In this document: piece after piece, positions 35,101 to 58,100 of the stretch
Layout: every line of letters starts with the position of its first letter
Numbering within the stretch: the first letter of the stretch is position 1
From: Anthopleura xanthogrammica
Taxonomy: Eukaryota; Cnidaria; Anthozoa; Actiniaria; Actiniidae
Direction of reading: 5' to 3'
DNA length: 64,000 nucleotides
NCBI GenBank assembly: GCA_964019055.1
Contig: OZ025206.1
Coordinates: 10,771,486-10,835,485, forward strand
The notes under the pieces: generated by a model
Seen by the model: the letters and a program-made list of their open reading frames with translations, nothing else
Told to the model about the DNA's origin: nothing
Databases searched by the model: none
Program-made: the position numbers and the translations under genes

Positions 35101-36392
35101 AGTCCATGTAACCTTTTTAACTGCGGAGTTTTAATGGTTAGCTCGATGAACTAACATAAAGTGTATGAACGTTCTCATTTTCGCGTTGTAAAGTTCTTTC
35201 AGTTATCTATTGCTATAAACCTCAAAGGAGATCTCTACTACTCACTTCACAGATAAAACATGACTCATAAACCGAATCTAAGTTTTCCAGACATCAATCT
35301 CTGAGGTACTTAAAACTCCAAGGAGATCAATTTTAATTAATTTTCTTGCTCATAATATCAATATAACACAAATTTAGCTCGTAATGATTTTCCAGATTTT
35401 CGTAATGGTTTTCCAGATCTTCGTATATTTTTTTTTTCTGGCTCGCATATTATCATGATATTAAATCTCATAAAAATCGTAATGGTTTTCGAGATCTTCG
35501 TTATGATTTCCCAGGTCTTACGGAGACGCATTTTCCCTATTTTTTTTCTTACTCATATCTATTAGTATATAAACTCATAAACCTAAATCACAATGATTTT
35601 TCAGATTTTCCAGAAGTCTTTTCAACCATTGAAGGCACTAGAATTATTCTTCATGTTTGTAAAGAGAAGGGCGGTATATTCTTGACCTCATAACCTGGAC
35701 CTTCTTCTTGCACGAGGGCTAATAAAGCAATTCACACCTTCTTGTGATGCCTTTGCAGTGAAGTTTTCATAAAGTTAGACAAGGTAACGATTCTATCAGT
35801 CTTTTCGTTACCTCAATAGATATACACACATACATTTATACATTTATTCAATGACGGACCATGCTGTTACAGTTGCTGCTACTCAAAATAAAAGCAATTA
35901 TATATCTTTACATAGCTTTACAACTTGCTAGATTTTGACAAATTGGTTTCTCCTGGGACTCCTATTATGTTTTCACTGCTCATGAAGGAAAATAACCTGA
36001 TTCACTGAAATAATAGTGATGGAAGTGATGACGGATTTCAGTGTCACTCTGTATCATATTATCTATCAAAATTAATACACGATTATAACATCAAATCCTG
36101 TACCTACCCCATCAGCATGTGGAAACAAGGCTAAAGCAGGAACAAGGAACCCAAACTGTCCGAAATTCTCTACCGATGAACGCCGTTCTAAGCTTCTGAA
36201 TCGATTAGCAGTTTTGATACAATCCGTAGCAGTATCAGACCATGCCAGAGACGAGCAGCGAGAAGACCTGACAGACTCTCCACCAACTACAGTTTCGTTG
36301 TCATTGTTATAATCATCATCATCGTCCTGGATAAGAACTGAGTGACTTTCACTTCTTGTTTTTGTCAAATGGCCATTACCATTGGCATCCAT
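14193..36392 (-). CDS. Two-pore-channel-like cation channel with EF-hands and SH3 domain (about 41 exons, about 1258 aa)
   Basis: This is a predicted two-domain voltage-gated-type cation channel, likely of endolysosomal or plasma membrane. Order of parts: Ser/Asp-rich N-terminus (residues 1-95), six-helix domain I (about 145-400), EF-hand linker (about 420-499), six-helix domain II (about 500-760), charged tail with an SH3 domain (about 863-915), then a Lys/Ser/Pro-rich tail. Domain I pore reads TENYPEVMLPSL, close to the N-(F/Y)-P-(D/E)-VM-x-P of known TPCs. Domain II pore reads TTSNWHEIM. Phases agree at every junction except one: the S3-to-S4 join of domain I (30253/29848) needs a small exon ending two bases into a codon. 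The start ATG is at 36392 in the first exon found; an upstream exon is possible. Family call strong; exact exon set moderate. Confidence 0.84.
14735..14881. mobile_element. Short foldback element in the last channel intron
   Basis: GTAGAACCTCTATTAATTAA at the left pairs with a right arm ending TTAATAGAGGTTCTACTGTA. Inner AGAGGTTAAACC and GGTTGGTCGC-type arms add further pairing. No coding capacity. Confidence 0.75.
15421..15600. repeat. 55-bp tandem repeat, about 3 copies
   Basis: AGTATGGGATATAGTCTTAC, AACGGTCTCCTGGGATCATG and TAGATCACA recur with GTATGGG at 15451, 15506 and 15561. The last copy is diverged. The array sits in the final intron of the channel gene. Confidence 0.9.
16828..16989. 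mobile_element. Foldback MITE, family D copy 1
   Basis: The arms carry CATTGCGCGCAATGTT at the left and AACATTGCCTGCAATATTGCGCGC at the right around a GAAGTAGAAAACGATCCTAC centre. A second copy, colinear over the full length, is at 28.85 kb. Intronic. Confidence 0.85.
17250..17415. mobile_element. Possible decayed foldback element
   Basis: CTCTCGCAGGCGACCACCTC at the left is roughly inverse to GGTCGCTTACGAGAGTGGTC at the right, with an internal direct similarity (GTAACTATAGCTGG and GTAACTAGAGCTGG). Arms are imperfect. Confidence 0.5.
18059..18232. repeat. 36-bp tandem repeat, 5 copies
   Basis: The unit starts at 18061, 18097, 18133, 18169 and 18205 with GTCCTGTGATCTCT, then ATTGCGCACAGG and TATAAACATA. 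CCTGTG and CACAGG inside the unit are self-complementary. The period is a multiple of three, so open frames of 65-67 codons run through it on both strands by chance. It lies in a channel intron. Confidence 0.95.
20142..20480. mobile_element. Partial or rearranged family C element
   Basis: ACGGTACTGACTTACAGCAC, the following GTACACGGTA and CTGTAACATTCAAATGGTTT match the interior of the family C copies at 22.7 and 44.2 kb, and an inverse GGTGCTGTAAGTCAGCATCG occurs near 20320. The ends are not clear. Confidence 0.55.
20822..21015. mobile_element. Foldback element with arms of about 70 bp
   Basis: Left arm AAATAAAACATTTTCTCCG, GCCTTCATAGCCTGGTGAAA, CGTTTGGGAGA; right arm TCTCCCAAACGC, TTTTCACCAGGCTATGAAGGC, CGGAGAAAATGTTTTATTTC. 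The centre also folds (AGCAGGTGAAAA and TTTTCACTGATCTGCT). Located in a channel intron. Confidence 0.9.
22703..22889. mobile_element. Foldback MITE, family C copy 1
   Basis: Starts TAGAGCAGTTTTCGTATGAG and ends CCACTCATATGAAACCCGCT before CTA. The interior has ACGGTACTGACTTACAGTAC and TTGAAATGGCTTCCCATTG. Related copies are at 25.14 and 44.19 kb. Confidence 0.85.
23437..23575. mobile_element. Foldback MITE, family B copy 1
   Basis: Ends CAGACCCCTTTGCACGTGAC and ACGTGCTGCAAGGGGTCTAT. Inner arms TGGAGGACAAAACAAACGAA and TTGTTTTGTCCTCCAAATTG. This is the best-preserved of six copies in the window. Confidence 0.9.
24233..24306. repeat. CAT/CAC microsatellite
   Basis: Runs of CATCATCAT followed by CACCACCACCAC in the intron between domain II channel exons. 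It produces a spurious His-rich frame. Confidence 0.9.
25137..25323. mobile_element. Foldback MITE, family C copy 2
   Basis: Starts TAGAGCAGTTTTCGTATATG and ends CACTCATACGAAATCTGCTC before TA. The interior is GC-rich with repeated CCGTG/GCCGT motifs and differs from copies 1 and 3. Confidence 0.85.
25809..27304 (-). other. Channel inter-domain EF-hand linker exons
   Basis: Exons 27213-27304, 26703-26761, 26207-26302 and 25809-25859. A basic helix (KKHVKKERARERAE) leads into a degenerate EF loop, DPLGHGALSIQD, which keeps Gly at loop position 6 but lacks acidic residues at 3 and 5. A second loop, DTNEDDEVDSFE, has D1, N3, D5, D9 and E12 and so looks able to bind calcium. An acidic third helix (EFEEEDELTFDDF) follows. 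Plant TPC1 carries an EF-hand pair at this place; animal TPC1-TPC3 are known for lacking canonical ones there. Confidence 0.82.
26415..26492. mobile_element. Truncated family B element (half copy)
   Basis: ACCCCTTGCAGCACGTCGGA, TTTGGAGGACAAAACAATAG and TTCCAATTCTCAGGAGAT match one arm of family B. The second arm is missing. Confidence 0.75.
27456..27722. mobile_element. Foldback element with CCCTGGCCAAACGAG ends
   Basis: ATGCCCTGGCCAAACGAGGG at the left pairs with CTCGTTTAGCCAGGGCTTAT at the right. The inner arms (TGTTTCCCAGTTTAGCCACGT and TTTCCTGACAGTTTAGCCACC) are partly direct copies. Intronic, between S6 of domain I and the EF-hand linker. Confidence 0.75.
28362..28557. mobile_element. 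Foldback MITE, family A copy 2
   Basis: Left arm AATAGACTTATTTAGCTTGG, GTTTTCCCATTTCAGACCAT; right arm GAGGTCTAAAATGGGAAAAC, ATTACGTCCAGGGAGATCAT. Intronic in the channel gene. Confidence 0.85.
28846..29017. mobile_element. Foldback MITE, family D copy 2
   Basis: Colinear with the copy at 16.83 kb: GTCACACGACGCAATTTGTT, CGCAATGTTACGGAAGTAGA and GAACGATCCTACTTCA, then a right arm ending CACCGTGTGTTCGTGCC. Confidence 0.85.
29553..29584. repeat. Perfect 12-bp-arm hairpin
   Basis: GAGCCGCCAATA and TATTGGCGGCTC flank an 8-base loop (CGGGTTCA). It sits in the S4-S5 intron of channel domain I. It may be the core of a decayed foldback element. Confidence 0.8.
30088..30242. mobile_element. Foldback element in the S3-S4 intron
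   Basis: Left arm GTTCCCTGCGCCATCTTGGT, AGCCGTGCCTTTGCATCGAA, GCGAGA; right arm TCTCGCTTCGATGCAACGGC, ACGGCTACCTTTCAAGATGG, TGCAGGGAAC. The arms are about 50 bp and it ends about 10 bp from the donor of the S3 exon. Confidence 0.9.
30786..31118. repeat. 70-bp tandem repeat, 5 copies, abutting a splice donor
   Basis: ACCGTGTGGTGCGTAATGAT recurs at 30791, 30861, 30931, 31001 and 31068 (the last unit is 67 bp). Each unit also holds TTCTCACAGTCATGCACTTA and CTCTAATGTTC. The array ends about 9 bp from the real minus-strand donor at 31121-31126. Read on the minus strand, CACTTAC in each unit gives GTAAGTG, a donor-like sequence. Confidence 0.95.
32026..32240. other. Pyrimidine-rich intronic stretch
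   Basis: CTGTCTGTC and CTTCCTTCC type runs give a chance open frame. It lies between channel exons; no function is seen. Confidence 0.5.
32487..32905. mobile_element. Long foldback element with internal 28-bp tandem repeats
   Basis: Ends AAGCTGGTTCACACGGCGTC and GACGCCGTGTGAACCAGGCT. The arms are built from CATAATCATAGTC-like motifs and their inverse. Inside, GACTGACTATGAT recurs at 32598, 32626, 32654, 32682 and 32710 (period 28 bp). It lies in the intron between channel exons 2 and 3. Confidence 0.9.
33228..33318. repeat. Inverted repeat around a GAAAAGATC core
   Basis: TACGTGGGTGCGCGGTGCAC with CGAATTTTATCTTCG at the left is roughly inverse to GAAGATCAAATTCG and CCATGCGCCCATGTAAT at the right. 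Just right of it, ATATTTTCACATGTGAAAAT occurs twice around 33408-33458 and is itself palindromic. Confidence 0.6.
33565..33757. mobile_element. Foldback element, CAGCTGAGTTGAC ends
   Basis: GATTGCATGCCAGCTGAGTT at the left meets AACTCAACTGGCCTGGACAA and TCATTGG at the right. Inner AACTTTAGGTCAACTA and TAGTTGACCCATAA also pair. Intronic in the channel gene. Confidence 0.75.
33770..36100. other. Large first intron of the channel gene, no internal gene
   Basis: AT-rich sequence between channel exons 1 and 2. A loose repeat of AATGGTTTTCCAGATCTTCG-like units occurs at about 35380-35610. No exon or RNA gene recognised. Confidence 0.55.
36108..36392 (-). other. Channel exon 1: N-terminal Ser/Asp-rich cytosolic region
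   Basis: 95 codons beginning MDANGNGHLT, with an acidic run (QDDDDDYNND) and several SxxS and RSS sites suited to phosphorylation. The donor GTAGGT follows codon 95. No membrane segment is present. Next exons: 32938-33032 (helical segment containing LKLAAAHIDDALNG) and 32308-32358 (GGYGKARSYFKPPL). An intron of about 3 kb separates exon 1 from exon 2. Confidence 0.75.
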
Positions 36393-37655
36393 AGATTGAG
36401 ACGGTTAAGAGTTTGCTTTTGAAAAGTATTTTGTTGTAGTATGATCCAGGATTAATTCTCCTTAATAACAAAACATTTTCATTAATTACATAGATCGTGG
36501 CCCTTGGTGACGAGAAATTGCTGCTTTTGTCACTCTAATCCTTCGGTGTCATTAATTATACCCCAAGAAATGAAATTCAAATTGCTGTGTTGGCAGTTCT
36601 TGCTCACTATCGACGACACAGCTATCTCTTCGATCGTCTTCAACGTGCTACGATGTAATTAAAATCTTGTTCCGGACATAATTTCCTTATTCTTGTCAAC
36701 TTCGTAAAGTTTACAGTATCTAAAGAAGGTTAAGGACCTTGTCTAGTCGCTTAGCTGGTTCACCGTACTGCCAGGCATCTTATTAATATCAGTCGTTCTG
36801 GCTTCCTGACCCTGGTTTATCGATCTCTTAGGTACGGACAACCTGGCTGATGATTCCTAGAATGACACGGCTTTTGTCGCTCTCAAAAGATGTTCTTACT
36901 AATTGCAGGGCTAAAGTCAAATACTTCTTTTGACAGGCTTCTATTTTGTTTACAGAAGAACGTTTATCAGTTTATGAATTCCGAGAGACGTGTATTGATC
37001 TGGATCACGTGGCTGTTTCGTCACACTGATGATATTTATCTGTTGTAACTGTGATTAATGATAAACGAACTGCTGTTGAGGAGCATTATTTCCACGAATT
37101 TCCTCCCTCCGCAAATTGAAATATGTGAGTTGAGAGTTGTGTGCTAGACTCGGCCCTTGCAGGACTTCGGAATGCAACTTTTAAAATCAGTTTGGAGGTC
37201 AAAACAGGGTTCCCAATTCTGAGGAGATTAGCTGAGATTGAACTGCTTCGTCATGTACAAGGGGTCTATACACCTCTTTCAAGAAAGGTTATCGGAGCCA
37301 AAGTTGATGGGCCATAGGCCAACGACAAATAATCGAGGCCATTAAAATGGTATCTTCGACTACTGACAAAGAACATTGAATAAGAAGCACGGCCAGTCAG
37401 GTTTGAATTTTTGTCTGGATAGCAATTCTGTGTAAACGCCGGAACGTCTAAAGGAGTACAACTTTTTCAACGGGTAAAAATTCGTCCGGTAAAGTGTAAG
37501 CGTAGTTAAACGTTTTCAATTGAAAAATTACAACACTCAATTGGTTAAGGGGAACACTGACATACGACTCACTTGTCTCATTCACTCAAATAGCGCAGTG
37601 GTTTTTGACAAATAACAGGAACACAAGATTTGAAAAATATATTTAATATGCTTTC
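36393..37655. other. Spacer between BLVRA 3' end and channel 5' end
   Basis: Both genes run on the minus strand. The spacer should hold the channel promoter and any 5' untranslated exon. No TATA box could be assigned with confidence. A family B element lies at 37144-37272. Confidence 0.5.
37144..37272. mobile_element. Foldback MITE, family B copy 3
   Basis: CCCTTGCAGGACTTCGGAAT, TTTGGAGGTCAAAACAGGGT, CAATTCTGAGGAGATTAGCT, then TACAAGGGGTCTATAC. More diverged than the copy at 23.4 kb, with a damaged right arm. Confidence 0.75.
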
Positions 37656-37659
37656 TCTA

Positions 37660-37665
37660 TTTATT
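37660..37665 (-). terminator. BLVRA: Candidate polyadenylation signal of BLVRA
   Basis: AATAAA on the minus strand about 115 bp past the stop codon at 37780. Confidence 0.5.
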
Positions 37666-37779
37666 CAGAATCTAGCAGTCCATCTTTAAAATTTTCAACT
37701 CTAAGGGAAAATATTATAAGGACTTTTCCTTGCGGGCTAAAATATTATAATTATAAGGATTATTACTTTGAAATCCTCT

Positions 37780-40700
37780 CTAATTTCCACCAGTTGCCAT
37801 TTCTTCAATTTTTCCTGCAACCTCCAGGCAATGAAGAACTCTCTTCCTTTCCTTAGCTAACTCTTCTGCTCCAACTTCACCTCGTACTTTGTCAATAAAT
37901 AATTTAAGGTCTCCTGCGAACAGTCCTCTAGGAGGACCCTTGGGTGGCCCTTCTGTAGCAGCACCAGGAGGTGGTGCAGCCCCCCGTGGAGGGGGACCCA
38001 TACGAGGAGAATAAGACGTGGTTGTCCCGTCTTCAAACTTGAAGTCAAATGAAAAAGTGCGGTCTTTATCTGGAGCCCGACTGTTGATCCAGATTATTGG
38101 TCTGTAAGAAGAATAAGATGGCATACTCAGTGAAAAAGAGTCATTGTTTTATGTCGCATGTATAATTAACACCTTGATGCACCAGCCACAGGACCCAAAG
38201 TTTTTGATTACTGAACATTACGTACATAGGAATGTAATGTAATAACCCATGTTTAGTCTAATTTGCTCATATTTCTTCAAGTCCCGGCGATGAAGGGATT
38301 CGAGCCTAGGTTCTTTCTTGACGGTCGTGTTACCGTCTATAGAGCAGGAAACATTAATTGGAGATGTGCTCACTTCTCTTTGGGGGATGGGAATAGGGGT
38401 GTGGGTATACCTGTTGTCTTTAGTCAACAGTGTAGCCACCATTTCAGTAGAGTCACCATCTCGAGTTAGCTTTGCTTCTTTGATGGTAAATTCTCCAAAC
38501 ATCTCGTACAGCATATGCAAACGATTGATACCAGAAAAACTCGGAAAGCCTGCTCGTTTTAAATCCCCGATCCAGGATGATGATTGGCTGCTTGCAGTAA
38601 ACACCATCTTTGTCTCAGTCACAGGAGGTTTGGACTCTAACAGTTGTAGTAGTTCCTTGAAGGCAGGAGTTAGAAGACTGATGTCCTCTTCCTGGCATAC
38701 TACCCCTGTAAAGATGAAAAATAACATTACAGATCACAGAACGAAGATTTTCTGAAGTAGTCAGGAGCACATCTCAGTGATAATTTGCAAATTGGACTGC
38801 GTCGATATTTCGAATCAAACTTGAACATCAGTGGGCAATTCCATCAGTGACGTTTGGGTATTGGTTCTGATGTCGGAGTGAAAGGTGCAGAAAGTCGATC
38901 CTTCAGATCCTTGGCCCGGAGAAGAGAAGGGGGTATATGGACATAGTAACTGTCTTCTCTCTTGGCTGCTTCATATTATCTGGCGATTTCAAATTAGAGA
39001 CCACCCACCAAAACTCATGAAGTGTGCAAACTCTGAATGATCTAATCAAGGTACGTACTAGATCTTTACAGAACGGTAACCATCTTCATTTAGGCATCGA
39101 TTTCGGTTAGGCATTTCGGTTTAATGAAGGTCTACGCATGCAAGACGACCTTCGTGAACGGCACTTACCTTTTTTCTCTGCGAGTTCGATGATATCTTTT
39201 GCAGATTGAAAGGAAATTGTAAGAGGAAAGTCGACCAAGATGTGTTTCCCAGCATCCAGACATTTTCTACATTTTTCAAAAAAAATACTTTGATCAGAGA
39301 TTGATATCTTGACAAATTAATGAAAACAATTTGCTTATCCCTAAAAACTGTTTATAAGAAATAGTATTATATATACTTCCTCCAGCTTGCGTCTCTATTT
39401 TGACTATCTTTGTCCTCATTATTACAAAATATGACGACAAAACATCAATACAAGGCAATGCACTTTTCATAGTTTGGCCAAGTAGGCAAGCAGGAGGGGA
39501 AAAAATACTAGTCAATTCCGTAGCAAGAACATTCCACGGAGGAGGGTGGGGCCAAATAGGGCGGATCCAGGATTTTTTTTAAACAGGGGTTTGTATGATT
39601 GCAATGAAAGCGAGAATGACGGATTGATGGAAGAGGAATATGAAAGAAAGGAAGCCATGGATGGGTCTCGACGTACTTAGCACATTCCTCATGGTTTCCA
39701 TTCTCAGTTGCTATGATAAAAGCCTCTACATCACTTCTCCCTAATGCTTCATCCCAGGACAAGAATGTTTCCTTGACGTCTTCAGGCTTGTGTCTAAAAA
39801 TTAAACCATACGCATACTGTGATTGGAATAAGATTTTGAAATCAGTGCAACAAGACCATCAAGCTTGCGTCTTTGGATGGGGGGGGGGGGGGGGGGTAAA
39901 GATTAAAATTGAAGAAGTGGGTCCTGTTTCTATCTTCCCACCGTACCCCTCCCGGCAAAACCGCATTTCCAAAGCCCGAGGCTCTGGTCAAAAAATAAGG
40001 CTGCCAACGCATGTAACATACGCTGTTATACGAATGCTCAAGGCTGCTATAAAATCTTTACTCTGAGGTTGCTCGGAGCTCAAGAGACCATAAAGGCCAG
40101 TCACGGACTATCACGCTATCCTTGGTCTCGTCCCAGCTCAATTTTTTAATTTTTGAATCTAAATCCGGAAACCAAATCTAATCCTCCCCCCCACTACCCT
40201 TGGAGGAACTCGTGGAGGCGTGGGGTGGGTCAGTGCGATGAAGTGTGGAACAACATCGTGCTCTAAATCACAAACTTGACCTCAAAAAACGCTATTAAAA
40301 GATGCTCGCAATTCATCGCCGGGTTTGATTCATTCTATAAACCAAACCTTGGAGACATTATTTCAGTATTTATTGTCTATTTTCACTATATATATTGATT
40401 CAGTGTCTGTTATTTACGTCTTTACCCTCCTAATGTATGGTAGATTAATATCAAACTAAAAAATAATAATAAAAAGAGTGCACATCTGTTGAACATGATT
40501 TACAGCATGATTTTCTTGCTGATCTTAGTCTTGGAAAATGCTTACATAATGTACTAGCTAATATATATATATTATTGTTAATATGCAAATTAATCGCTCC
40601 AAAACTATGCCGGTACATTTATAGTGATTTATAAACTAAATATTTAAATGTAGATAGAATTTTTTTAAGGATTTCTGTTACCTTGAAACCACTCCAATAA

Positions 40701-40806
40701 GTCTTGCTACATTTTCTCCCAGCACATTAGTGGTGATGTCTCTAACTCGAGCCTTCCCTGCCCGTCCGAGGCCCACAACAGCAATGCCTAAAGGTTTGGA
40801 CATCAT
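37780..40806 (-). CDS. BLVRA: Biliverdin reductase A (5 exons, about 381 aa)
   Basis: NAD(P)H-dependent cytosolic reductase of the GFO/IDH fold that turns biliverdin into bilirubin after haem oxygenase. Exons: 40682-40806, 39677-39793, 39169-39266, 38222-38705, 37780-38101; phases agree. The N-terminal Rossmann motif is VVGLGRAGKAR. The dehydrogenase signature follows (IIATENGNHEECAK, then KCLDAGKHILVDFPLTIS). The C-terminal half has FPSFSGINRLHMLYEMFGE, the FSFDFKFEDG strand, and the family's final helix (KERKRVLHCLEVAGKI). Mammalian BLVRA is about 296 aa; here extra length lies before the FDF strand and in a Pro/Gly-rich loop (about 37905-38000). The residue aligned with the mammalian EYP tyrosine is Phe (DFP). 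The join 38222/38101 is the least certain. Confidence 0.93.
39879..39897. repeat. G-run in BLVRA intron 1
   Basis: About 18 consecutive G on the plus strand, upstream of exon 2 in gene direction. Run length in such tracts is often misread by sequencers. Confidence 0.9.
39900..40680. other. BLVRA intron 1, nothing recognised
   Basis: AT-rich intron between reductase exons 1 and 2. A short ATATATAT run occurs near 40560. No gene or repeat family recognised. Confidence 0.5.
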
Positions 40807-41101
40807 TCACGCTACGGCGACGTTTTCAATAGGCAGAAAGTTTTGCTATAGTCTAGTGTGCCGGTCCGACCAACTAAACTAAACTGACCCTGTGAAGTGC
40901 TTGTCTTTCTGTCTTATTACGTAATCCTGACGAGATTAACTGAATGTGAGAGGCGACCGATTAAATATCGATTGATTATCGGATAGCTATCGATCGATAA
41001 GTCCAATCGATTGACTTTGAAGCACATGCTTTGTTGTTGTGCCGAAGACAAGAAAGCCCGCGAAGTGAAGGGTTAGGATTTTCATTGGAAATTATTCTAA
41101 A
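40807..41101. promoter_or_regulatory. Compact bidirectional promoter between BLVRA and EZH2
   Basis: Only 295 bp separate the two divergent start codons, so both core promoters and 5' untranslated regions must lie here or overlap the first exons. It contains a cluster of ATCGAT-type motifs: ATATCGATTGATTATCG, then the perfect 12-bp palindrome TATCGATCGATA (40988-40999), then AATCGATTG. TATCGATA-like sites are the known targets of DREF/ZBED-type factors in Drosophila; use by a homologue here is inference. No TATA box was identified. Confidence 0.65.
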
Positions 41102-54994
<13,893 letters not shown>

Positions 54995-55177
54995 GTCACT
55001 TATCTGTCTGTCTGTCACATCAGATGAAGCCACTGATATATGTCTGCGCATGCCAGAAGAATACTCTGTCTGTCTGTCTGTGTGTTGATCGGCTCTTTTC
55101 CCAGGAATTTGATTTGAAATAACTCTATTGCTTCCTGTTGTCATGGTGAATCGCTTCCAACTCGTTTGTCACAGCAC

Positions 55178-55196
55178 ATTAAAGATGTAAATTAAA
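55178..55196 (+). terminator. EZH2: Candidate polyadenylation signals of EZH2
   Basis: Two ATTAAA hexamers about 185-200 bp after the stop codon. No AATAAA is nearer. Confidence 0.4.
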
Positions 55197-55199
55197 CAA

Positions 55200-58100
55200 A
55201 CTCGATCGCAATCACAGGGCAACCATACATCAAACAAATATATTCTACATTACTATCACTTGATTTGCATAGCATTATACTTCTAACGTTTATTAAACAT
55301 TGTTTTTAAAAAATCTTATCCTCTTTCTCTTTCTTTCTCTCTTTCTTTCTTTCTTTCTTTCTTGCCTATAATCCAATGCATATATCTCATCTTCATTTCT
55401 CCTGCTGCTGTTGATAAAAAAACTCCTGTTATGAATTTCTCCACTGATAATTTGATTTTCAAAATTCATTAGATTCAAATTACCATAGATTGTTGGTATT
55501 CCGTTGGTCGCTGATCAAAAATATTCCTTTCATTCTTACTACCTTTTCATATAGTTACTAACTGTTAAATGGCTTTAATTTACCCTAACTTCATTTTAGA
55601 AGACTGCGTTATAATATAATTAGTTATTCAGAAGTTACTTTGCGATAAATAATTCAGTTTAGCTGGAAGAGTAAAGTGATAGGAAAGTTCACAGTGAATA
55701 TTGAGTTCTGTTTAGACTAGGGGCTATTTGCGATGATGGATTCTCGAGGACCCAGCCATCAAGGGTTACACAGGGTATGGGAGTAATGACACACTGAATG
55801 CCGCTGAGATTAAATAAACCCTGTTGTAGCGCACTTGGTGGTCTCAAAACAATGCAAAGAGAGCTCACGGAAAGAAAGTGCCCTACCTGTAAACTCGAGA
55901 AAAATAGGTCTTGCATTTAGTAAATGAAGATAATTTATGAAAAACGGATAGAATATGAGAAGGCATGGATGGCATCAAATGAAATAATAAAAAAAGCCTT
56001 TAAAAGTTCATGTTCAAGAACAAAGTTGAAAGCCCGTAACAGTGCGAATGAATCAAAAAGAAAGAAATTCTGGATACTTGACCTTGATCTTATCCAAGAG
56101 AAAAGTTGAAAGTCAATATATATGAATAGAATATGAGAAAACAGATGGAATTAAGCACGAAGTAAACTTGACAGTTAATTACGGCTTGTAGGAATAAAAA
56201 AAAAGGAATAGAATATGGAAAAGGATAGATAAATCAGAAGAAAGGCATGAGAAATCAGTTAATATGATGAATCTAGAAAAAGTCAATTTGAAAATTCTTG
56301 TCCGGTATGTTAACGAATGGTTAATTTCAAAGAACAAAAACTATAGCTCGTACGAACCAGGATGACGAGAAAACTCAATCCGAACACCTGTTTTCTACGA
56401 ATATTCCACTTTAATAGCGTTCAGAATTGAATTGATTTACACAAGTAATGATTAGTAATGAAATTAGAAAATTTATACTTTACTTTGAAAATATTTTAAA
56501 TCTGAGTCTATTTACGTTGCGCATATTAGCTATTTCGAAGTTGAGGAAAAGAAAAGACTGGGTCGAGTTGGTATTGCTGTGCATTGTGGGACTGCTTTGC
56601 CATTTTTACGACGCCTAAAACAGTCCCACAATGCACTGCAATGGCAACTTTACCCAGTCTTTCTGTCAACATCAGAGTGCTATAAATAAATTATTATTTA
56701 CAAATTCGTAGGCTATACAAGGTTAAATTGATTTTTGACTCTCAAATGATTGTCTTATCAGACTTGAATCTAAAATATAGAACATAGAAATCTAATGAAT
56801 AAAGGTACTAGGTACTAGGCTACTCACGGACCGTATATGTAACAGTCATCTGGTGGCACCGGCCAAGCAACCAAATAAAGGTGCTTCTCGTACAAGACGC
56901 AGAATTTCTTCGTTGTAATATAAATTCTCCAGAAAGGTTAGTTCAAATATATTCTTTAAATTTTCCACCATAATTATTTGTTTTCACTTCCCCTTTCAAG
57001 CGATGACTTTTGAAGCTCTTATTCAGCATTATAACGTTAAATACTGCCGGGAAATGTGTTACAACCTACAAAAGAATTTCCCTTTTTTCCATTCATCCTT
57101 CCTTCAGCGCTTTCGAAACTTTGAGAAAATTTTTATGCCTTTCGTGCGAGGCCTTTATAGAAATTTAACCTTAATCCAATTCGGTAAATTTTTGAGGTAA
57201 TTCAATTTGTTTAGTCATGTCAGTCAGTTGCAAGTCGAACCGACTGTAAAAAGATGACATATATGACAGTAATAGGATTAAAAAGTCATTGATTGAAAAG
57301 AGAAAAATTAAATCCTATATACCTCTGACTTCAGTGAACTACGCCTCTTCTTCTAACTGGTTAGCCTTCCCTCGCTTTAGTGGTTTACAATTTTACTGCC
57401 TCTATTTTTTTAGTATATATATGATAATTTCAAAATCCCAGAGTTATTTAGAGTTATCCTTCAATCCTTGTCCTTCAATCCTTGTCCTGACTTAAATTAG
57501 CCCGGTTGTTTCAGGGTTTCAATGATTTGATGGGATTTTTTTTCCAGCCTTTTTTTCCTTTTCGTACTCAAAGAAACTCGTCCCATTTCCAATAATATAT
57601 ACTACAACATGGTTCATTAAACCTTTATAAAAATATACTGATATATATAGTATTCTACATGCCTTTTGCTCATCGGTTAATAATGGATTTCATTAGGCTA
57701 TTCATCTCGGTGAACATTGTTTATGATCAGTCTTGAAAGTAATCTCTCAGCCCACAACGTAACTAAATATTAATAGGTGCGCAACACCTCTAAAATCTCT
57801 GATCAGGCTGATTTCACTAATCTATTGATATTAAAAATCGAAAAACTCGTACAAGTGCGAGCAAATTCCATACCAGAGTTTTGAAGAAAATTACCAAGGA
57901 GCTCAAATTTAGACGATAATTACCTTATTAGTGAGCCCGACAATAAGTTTTTTTCCCCAACCTTTGTATTCCAGAAAATACATTAATTATTGATATGGAG
58001 CTAGTAATTCATTTTTTATTTATTAAAATGGATATCAGCCATTTGTTCAGATCCGAAATTGGTTTTATTTTCTCAGTTCAGTTTTATACCTCAGCATTTT

